Made by a program: the position numbers and the translations under genes. Under the pieces are notes generated by a model. That model made no database searches, had not been told where the DNA came from, and was given only the letters and a program-made list of their open reading frames with translations. Below, one piece after another: positions 58,026 through 64,000 of a stretch of 64,000 nucleotides of DNA (the stretch's first letter is position 1; every line of letters begins with the position of its first letter). This DNA is from Gari tellinella. Lineage: Eukaryota; Mollusca; Bivalvia; Cardiida; Psammobiidae. The stretch lies in contig OV277862.1 in the NCBI GenBank assembly GCA_922989275.2, positions 40,697,786-40,761,785 of the forward strand, written 5' to 3'.

Positions 58026-58037
58026 ACTATATTTTAG

Positions 58038-58164
58038 ATTCACGGGGAACTACGGTTTGCTTGGAATACTGGATCGACTACACGGCACGACGAATCCACA
58101 GTTCCTGAAGAGCAAACAATACAAACGCCACAGGACCATACTGTCCGCTGCGGCAATGAAGTAG
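58038..58164 (+). CDS. FAXDC2-like fatty acid hydroxylase, exon 5 of 5
   Basis: Acceptor ATATTTTAG|A completes Lys. Encodes FTGNYGLLGILDRLHGTTNP, the conserved N-x-G-x-L-G-x-L-D-x-L-H-G-T stretch that follows the third histidine box in this family. A basic tail ends in AAAMK and TAG at 58162. No classical KKxx ER-retrieval signal. The complete model is 819 coding bases, 272 residues, slightly shorter than vertebrate FAXDC2 because of a short N-terminus. The exact substrate is unknown. Confidence 0.9.
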
Positions 58165-58190
58165 AAGTGCTAAGACGAATATATAAACTA

Positions 58191-58333
58191 CCCGGGTCCA
58201 ATGTTAAAACTTATAAAGCATTTGAGTTGAGTCTGATGTCGTTTTCAAGCATTTGATTGGTCAGATTTGAGCAATCAAATGCTTGAGAATGATTTAAGAC
58301 TCAACTCAAACGCTTTATAACCTCTGTGCCCGG
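58191..58333. repeat. Palindromic MITE in the probable 3' UTR
   Basis: GGGTCCAATGTTAAAACTTATAAAGC and GCTTTATAACCTCTGTGCCC ends, with inner arms CAAGCATTTGATTGGTCAG / GCAATCAAATGCTTG. Related to 2278-2424. In RNA it would form a long hairpin. Confidence 0.75.
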
Positions 58334-58336
58334 TAT

Positions 58337-58342
58337 AATAAA
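58337..58342 (+). terminator. Candidate poly(A) signal of the FAXDC2-like gene
   Basis: AATAAA 173 bases after the stop codon, followed by T/GT-rich sequence (TTTTTCTGGTGTTTTAATTG) near 58405. The first canonical hexamer downstream of the gene. Confidence 0.4.
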
Positions 58343-58779
58343 CTCTGAATTATGGACAACTCAAATCAAATATCTGTGATACATTTACTCGTTTGTCGTT
58401 TGCAGTTTTTCTGGTGTTTTAATTGTGTTCTCGAAACATAAATGGTGACGAATGTGAACCAGTTTAGATCCTGCATAGTTCTAAGGCGCCGAGTTACAGA
58501 GTTGAAGTCAAATTCATGTACATGTATGTCATGATGAATTTGGCAGGAGATTGTTCAACTCGGTCATCCCTGAAACTTCAAATGAACAGGAGCCATGTCA
58601 TCTGGTTCTACACTGTTTATATATATAGGATACATTTACTCTACCCAGGTACACCATTTTGTGAAGGGCGAGTATACTCGTCGCTATGGTTCAGTGTGTA
58701 ACACAGGTACTTGACACATACTTTATTATCTATGAACCCCCTCCCCCCTTAAAAAAAAAATCTGTGAATCTGTGAATCT

Positions 58780-58996
58780 GGGGTCCGATTCATAAAACTT
58801 CATACCACAAAAATGGTCGTAAGTCAGATTCTAAAATGATAAATAATTATTTATTTCTCCATTTAATCCTGTCTTGTGACAAAGAAATGTCACAAGACGG
58901 AATAAGATGGAGAAATGAATAATTATTTAGACTTTTATAATCTGACTTACGACAAGAATAAAATTTTGTCGTACGAAGTTTTATGAAACGGGCCCC
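58780..58996. repeat. MITE family H
   Basis: GGGGTCCGATTCATAAAACTT to AAGTTTTATGAAACGGGCCCC, inner arms CTCCATTTAATCCTGTCTTG / CAAGACGGAATAAGATGGAG. A second copy lies at 59762. Confidence 0.8.
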
Positions 58997-58999
58997 AGT

Positions 59000-59760
59000 G
59001 TTCGTGGTAAGATTATTTTAAAGTATATTTGACATTATTTGTTACAAATATTTGCACGTTTGTTGAAGCCGTTCCTGCAATGCCTTGCTCCAAGCTTACT
59101 GGTACTTGCAAACAGTATAGTATAGATCACCCTGGCCAGATTCAAACTGTTTGGCATTATACGATGTTACTCCAGTCCACAGGTGAACGATGGGTTGGTG
59201 TACAACGCCCTAAATTTCCTTAAACATCATCCAAATATCATAAAATATCATGAAATTGATTTTCATAAACCAGAAAAATGTTTGTATCATTATTCGATAA
59301 TGTTTATGGTACTTGGTTTATGAAATGAACACAACGTTCACCTGTGCTCCAGTCAAACTACCTTAAATCTGAATTTGAGAAATACATGTAAAACAGAAAT
59401 GAAAGCAGGTGGCAATTCTTGAAGCAGACAATATCCTTGCAGTTGAATAAGTCATTTCGTAACCACCATTAAAATGAAAAAGAATGGCCCTAAATAAGGC
59501 ATAAATCATTTCGTAGCCTCTGAAAATTGGAAAAGTCCTTTCGTACCCCCCCCCCCCCCCCCCGATTTTCTGACATTATTTCAACAAAAATGTGAAAACA
59601 TGCAAAGTTAACAAATATATGTCATCTGCCTAACTGAAATGGCTTATTTGAAATTTTAGGAATAAAAGATTGAAATACATGTAGTTGTTCAGAAAATTCC
59701 TTCTTGAGCAGTCACTTGTACATAACGTTACCTTTAATATGCACCTTATAGTTGAAATAT
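59000..59760. other. Intergenic spacer between the two genes
   Basis: Between convergent genes. Contains a worn hairpin core (GCAAACAGTATAGTATAGATC near 59109), an inverted repeat at about 59188-59345 (CAGGTGAACG / CGTTCACCTG) and a run of about 17 C near 59547. No coding signal. Confidence 0.45.
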
Positions 59761-59761
59761 A

Positions 59762-59998
59762 GGGGTCCGTTTCATAAAACTTCGTACGACAAATGTTGTT
59801 GTAAGTCAGATTATAAAAGTCTCAATTATTATTTAGTTCTCAGTCTAATCCAGTCTCGTGACATCTCTGTGGAATCGTCTTGAAAAGACGATTCTAACGA
59901 GAAGTCTAAAGACAGGATTAGATGCAGAAATGAAATGTATTTTAAAGTTTTTGACATAGGACCGATTTTTTCGTACGAAGTTTTATGAAACGGCCCCC
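59762..59998. repeat. MITE family H copy 2
   Basis: GGGGTCCGTTTCATAAAACTT to TTTTATGAAACGGCCCCC, with TTCGTACGACAAA / TTTTTCGTACGAA arms and an internal GAATCGTCTTGAAAAGACGATTC hairpin that recalls the family B core. Confidence 0.8.
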
Positions 59999-60325
59999 TG
60001 GTCCAAAAGTATATACATGTATACGATTAAGAGTTGAGTTGAAAGTAAATATAGGCAGGATTATTATTGGCATTTAAGACAGATGGCAGCTTAAAGTAAG
60101 GTGATGATTGGTTTACTTTCATTTTGCTTTAAGAAGTCGTTTTTCTCCACTGTAAGACTATTTTAATATATCATTAACAAATCATTATCACTGAATTTCG
60201 CAGAACCAGAGCGTGATGCTATGCGTGTCAAATCGGCTAATTTCAAAAAGCATGCACTCGTTCTAGCACATGATAGCATTATGATTTACTTTCAGTCTGC
60301 GCGTATACTCATACATGTATATAGC

Positions 60326-60572
60326 TCAACCTCTTAAACTTTTAATGGACGATTCCATTTCCAATCAGATATAGTCCATGTTTGACTATCTATGGTTGTT
60401 TTTTGTTGTTATATATTGCACAATAACAAACAGAGTATATCCGGATCAGGTGGTTCCTACAGGAGTCCTCTGATATGGATCTACATTGTTTGCATAAGAC
60501 AAGTGTACTATTCACATGTACACTGTAGATGACGAACATACTCGTCGTTATGGTTGAATATGTGAAATAGGA
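60326..60572 (-). repeat. Degenerate family D MITE at the 3' end of the Mab-21-like gene
   Basis: CTTTTAATGGACGATTCCATTTCC, CTATGGTTGTTTTTTGTTG, AACAAACAGAGTATATCCGG and TTTGCATAAGACAAGTGTAC follow the family D order with many mismatches. It ends about 20 bp from the Mab-21-like stop codon and probably lies in its 3' UTR. Confidence 0.55.
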
Positions 60573-60588
60573 CAGAATAACTTCTTCT

Positions 60589-62598
60589 CTACAGTAGGAT
60601 GTCAATTATGTCAATCACTTTCCTCAGTACCAATAAAGTTTCATCAAACATCTCCTCCACTCCCAGTCGCTCTATCTGACTTGCCATGGACCTTGCCATC
60701 TTCTTGCATTTGTTCAGTTTCGCTCGCCTTTGACGTCCCTTCTTTTGTGCTCTGTTACAGTTCACTGCAATATACAAGGCCAATGCAGGGTATTTTATAA
60801 CTGCATAGCCGTGAGGCTGGGGCATTGTTCCGAGTTTATCTAAAAACAGACCATAAAGGAATGGATCAGAAGCAAATCTGTTTTTAGTAATTTCCGTAAC
60901 ACAGAGGGACAGTGCATTAATTATGTCCATACCATCGCACTGTTCTCCAACAAACTCGACCAGATCAAAAGCTTTGTCGTTATCCAAGTTAAGAAAATGA
61001 AAAAGGGCAAGATGGGTTTTCCCAGACACGCCTTTATCATCAATATTACTGATTGGGAGCACGGCTTCCATGCTCTGACTGTAACACTCCAAACATACAT
61101 TGTAAGCTTGTCTTGAGAAACTGGACCTCGCATGCAAGCAGTCACCAAGAAACCGATACAACATGGTTTTCAATGCCTTTTGAATTGGCGTGGAATAATC
61201 ACGAGTAACGTCAAGAATACGAGAGATTGTGACGTCGAGAGCCGTGCAAAGAACAACAGCTTCTGTAACAAACACAGTTGAAATGAAGTGTGACATAGAT
61301 TCTGTCTCCATCATTACAGACACGTGTTCTATAGGAAATGATGAAAGACTACTTGTGTAAAACGCGGTTCTCAGGTACGTGCCAACATGGCGGCCTTGAT
61401 ACGAGAGTACTCGTTGGTAAACACAATCAAAGGACTCGTCACATAACGCTCTCATTGTGTTTAACACTACGTTTTTCTTTTCGATGAATGATGCCAGTCT
61501 GTCACACATCATAAACCTCTGTTTTCCTGTGATATGTCCTATCAAATTGTTGCCAGATATAAATAAACTCGGCAAGTACCCGTCTTTGTAGCATCGGCAT
61601 AATATTTCCACACAACATATGGACAACTTGAGGAAGTTTTCTTGTGTCCATTTTGATGGCTTTATCGATTCACACGACCAAAGAACAACAGTTTTAATAT
61701 AGTAAGAACGTAAGAGCTCCAGTTCCTCTACTCCACTCTCAATTACATGTTTGATTTGCTTCAAATAACAGTAGACGGCAAATTGAATATCGTTCATCTG
61801 TCTGATGAGGAATTTCTCCGCTTGAGCAAAGGACAGCCTATATTCTATGGATGGATTGTCACTTTGTGGATGAGACGCCGCCACAATAGTATAGTCCACT
61901 TCCTTCACAAGTATTTCTATTACTTCAGGTTTGGGCCAACTTCTTTGTCTTGCTAAGTATTCTGACAAGAATGTCCTAGAATTAAGGCATCTCAAGGCCA
62001 GAACAAAGTCTTGTCCTAATAACTCGTTTGTCAGCGCCGGACCGTGCCGATCCCAGCCGGAGTACACGCGATTGCTTTTCAAAAACTCGACAGATATACA
62101 TGTACTTTTAAGATAAACATCTCTGCCGTCTCTCACTACATGACCTTCGTCCATGAATTCTGGCACATTATGCTTATTAAGTCTGTGAAACTTGAGTCTA
62201 CAGTACCCCGGATAACAGTTCCGTCTCTCTATTACAAGTTCATCTGCTTGAGGCACGACATCATCTTCAGAAACAATATGGCTTTGGTTTCGGTTTATAC
62301 AAAGTCTGTCGATGTCGTTGCCTAGCAACCCAAGACCCTCGCCGTGACTCCCAACGGTCCTATTCCATGCGTGGTAATAGCTCAGTCCCATCTCGTTTCC
62401 CAGTTCAGCAATTCTATCAGACAGGAAATCATTTATGTCCCATGATGCCTCGTTAAGTTTCCGTATACTTGTATATTTCAATATGGCATCAAGTATGATG
62501 CCATTCACATGCGTATAAAGTTGTTCGTTTTGGATAGCATCAATCTCACTCTGTGATTCTTCTATCAAAGTCTGCATGAACACGTTTTGGTTTGACAT
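60589..62598 (-). CDS. Mab-21 / cGAS-like nucleotidyltransferase-fold protein
   Basis: One uninterrupted 669-residue frame, ATG at 62598, stop at 60589. Residues about 20-75 are helical. TVGSHGEGLGLLGNDIDRL (81-99) is the nucleotidyltransferase signature: Gly83-Ser84 and the Asp95-x-Asp97 acid pair. The third catalytic acid could not be placed. Residues about 250-312 (EYRLSFAQAEKFLIRQ, LRSYYIKTVVLWSCE) are the helical Mab-21 half. An unassigned helical half with a basic stretch (KKGRQRRAKLNKCKK) follows. Family members include cGAS and cGLRs, which make cyclic dinucleotides on sensing nucleic acid, and Mab-21 proteins without known catalysis. The family is expanded in bivalves. Whether this one is an enzyme is open. 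Confidence 0.85.
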   Translation of the reverse strand: MSNQNVFMQTLIEESQSEIDAIQNEQLYTHVNGIILDAILKYTSIRKLNEASWDINDFLSDRIAELGNEMGLSYYHAWNRTVGSHGEGLGLLGNDIDRLCINRNQSHIVSEDDVVPQADELVIERRNCYPGYCRLKFHRLNKHNVPEFMDEGHVVRDGRDVYLKSTCISVEFLKSNRVYSGWDRHGPALTNELLGQDFVLALRCLNSRTFLSEYLARQRSWPKPEVIEILVKEVDYTIVAASHPQSDNPSIEYRLSFAQAEKFLIRQMNDIQFAVYCYLKQIKHVIESGVEELELLRSYYIKTVVLWSCESIKPSKWTQENFLKLSICCVEILCRCYKDGYLPSLFISGNNLIGHITGKQRFMMCDRLASFIEKKNVVLNTMRALCDESFDCVYQRVLSYQGRHVGTYLRTAFYTSSLSSFPIEHVSVMMETESMSHFISTVFVTEAVVLCTALDVTISRILDVTRDYSTPIQKALKTMLYRFLGDCLHARSSFSRQAYNVCLECYSQSMEAVLPISNIDDKGVSGKTHLALFHFLNLDNDKAFDLVEFVGEQCDGMDIINALSLCVTEITKNRFASDPFLYGLFLDKLGTMPQPHGYAVIKYPALALYIAVNCNRAQKKGRQRRAKLNKCKKMARSMASQIERLGVEEMFDETLLVLRKVIDIIDILL

Positions 62599-63019
62599 TT
62601 TAAAAACTTTTCGGTCACTGGATTTTAAACTTGTTCACTTTGTGTTCCTCTCTGTTGGCTACATCGTGGCGTAGTGTGAATTTAGTTGGTTCCATACGTT
62701 TATGTGGTGTTTTTTTTACTACAGATCTACCGGTATCTGGAAAACATAAAAAACAACAACAATACAGTCGAAACTCGACAATTCGAACTCGCTTTAGTTT
62801 GAACATACCCATGTTTCAAATTTAAAACGTGGTTTGGGTCCTCTACCTTAAACCTAATTATAGGACATGTGTGAACATAACGGTGTCAGAAAAAAATCAC
62901 AATAAGCCTTCATTTGCTGTAGATCTAATGTTGTGAAATCCATGTAAGCAAGTAAATATTTTATTATTGTGAAATGTGCATAGTACATAGATTCTATTGG
63001 GGTTTATGTAATGTATTGT
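62599..63019. other. Upstream region of the Mab-21-like gene
   Basis: No TATA or initiator could be assigned. A left-end fragment of family P lies at 62765-62840 (TA then CAGTCGAAACTCGACAATTC, ending near AAAACGTGG). The region could hold a 5' UTR intron but no convincing splice pair was found. Confidence 0.4.
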
Positions 63020-63958
63020 TTAAGGGTGTATCAATGTCATAAGCGATTTTTTCAAAGTATCAAACTTTTTTTCTATCATTGTTTTTTTGGAAGAGCTGTT
63101 TATGATGAATGAAAAAATGAAAAAAAAATAATATGGTGGTGTCCTTTTTTTTTAACTACAGCGATTTGAAAAAGGTATGTCAAATTTGGACTTTTTTCCC
63201 CAAATTTTACCCATTCAGAGTACACGCTTCAGTAAAATCTATTTCAAAACAAAACAAACATGGTAATTTGGGTTTTCATTACTTATTTCATGTCTATGGC
63301 GGTATTTTCACATATAGAAACCAAATTTAGACAAAGCAGGCACTAGGTTTGAACAATATGGATCCTCGAATGTCAAAAATATGCTTTTTATAGGGCATGA
63401 TTTTAAAATATATGAAAAAAAGTAAAAAAGTTTGAAAATGAAATAGTTCTAGTATTAAACTTTTTCTTATATTCTACCAAATGAAAGCCAGTGCTAAGGC
63501 AGTTCAAAATATGAAAAGAAATTGAAAGGTCAGTGTTGAAAATTTTGAGTTATTAAAGTAAAAAGAGTTATCTCCCCTTACAAAATTTACAAAAAAGTAC
63601 CGTATCGGTGATATTTAGAGCTTTATAAATTTCACATTTGGTGCCTTTTTTTTCTTAAATTAGTTTTTGTATGAAGAAATACGACCATAGATAGGAAATA
63701 AATAACACAAAACCAAATTATCATATTTGTTTTCATTTAAAATGGATTTTATTGAAGTGGGCTGTTTGTAAAGGACAAAATAAGAGGAAGTGGGTGGGGT
63801 AAATTTTACATGGCCGTAGAGCCAACTGTTGTTCACCAAAATGTACACCTTTTCTATTTTTTTATTCATCTTAAATAGCTCTTCAATACAAAACCATCAT
63901 AGAGTGTTTTCATATACTTTGAAAATTTCCCAAATGCATGACATTGATACACCCTTAA
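63020..63958. mobile_element. 939-bp TTAA-flanked palindromic element
   Basis: TTAAGGGTGTATCAATGTCAT and ATGACATTGATACACCCTTAA at the ends. Complementarity continues inward through most of the element (GAAGAGCTGTTTATGATGAA / TTCATCTTAAATAGCTCTTC; TCATGTCTATGGC / GACCATAGATAGGA). No transposase frame. TTAA borders fit piggyBac or Kolobok-derived DNA. Confidence 0.8.
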
Positions 63959-64000
63959 ATACAAACAAATTTGCATCCGTCCCAGTGGGCCTAGAAGTCA

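Noticed and set aside
27800..58164. C4-methylsterol oxidase, C5-desaturase or cholesterol 25-hydroxylase as the identity of the five-exon gene.
   Set aside because: All share the histidine boxes, but the EEITFYYSHR, HKQHHEWTAP and LPSPEFHDYHH wording and the TGRPKW..KYK segment fit the FAXDC2 group best. The substrate remains unassigned.

Overview
This is animal nuclear DNA with split genes: AT-rich, repeat-saturated, and without any bacterial operon structure. The mix of a Mab-21/cGAS-like nucleotidyltransferase gene, a Helitron with an endonuclease domain, and very abundant palindromic MITEs and hairpin-ended tandem-repeat elements suggests a bivalve mollusc. From memory, the hairpin cores resemble repeats common in heterodont bivalves such as Dreissena or Mya. 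That species guess is weak and was not tested.

Two host genes are supported. On the plus strand, five exons (27800-58164) encode a 272-residue FAXDC2-like member of the fatty acid hydroxylase / sterol desaturase family, with all exon phases matching and all three histidine boxes present. On the minus strand, an uninterrupted reading frame (62598-60589) encodes a 669-residue Mab-21/cGAS-like protein. The two genes converge, with about 2.4 kb between their stop codons.

Layout: 1-27.0 kb is intergenic and almost entirely repeats. These are TTAA-flanked palindromic MITEs (families A, D, E, F below), hAT-like CAGGG-ended MITEs with 6-bp target duplications (families B, C), TA-flanked CAGTG/CAGTC MITEs (families G, P), and long elements with tandem cores and a terminal hairpin. 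Several are nested, so relative ages can be read. 27.8-33.96 kb holds FAXDC2 exons 1 and 2. The 22-kb second intron (33.96-55.97 kb) holds a 3.7-kb array of about 304-bp units, a coiled-coil ORF, and a decayed autonomous Helitron on the same strand as the host gene. The Helitron encodes duplicated zinc fingers, a Ulp1-like cysteine protease, an 18-copy array of a 23-residue basic repeat, an HUH Rep, an SF1 helicase and an AP-type endonuclease. It carries two in-frame stops, two frameshifts and a 5,528-bp insertion.

That insertion (45715-51242) is the most striking object here. It is a foldback-type transposon whose two arms are inverted tandem arrays (about 353-bp units in the left arm), sitting inside the Rep domain between 3-bp CAA duplications. 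Removing the insertion and one CAA rejoins the Rep reading frame exactly. 55.97-58.16 kb holds exons 3-5, and the right end has the Mab-21-like gene and a 939-bp TTAA-flanked palindromic element.

All positions and motifs were read by eye. No alignment, gene predictor or database was run.
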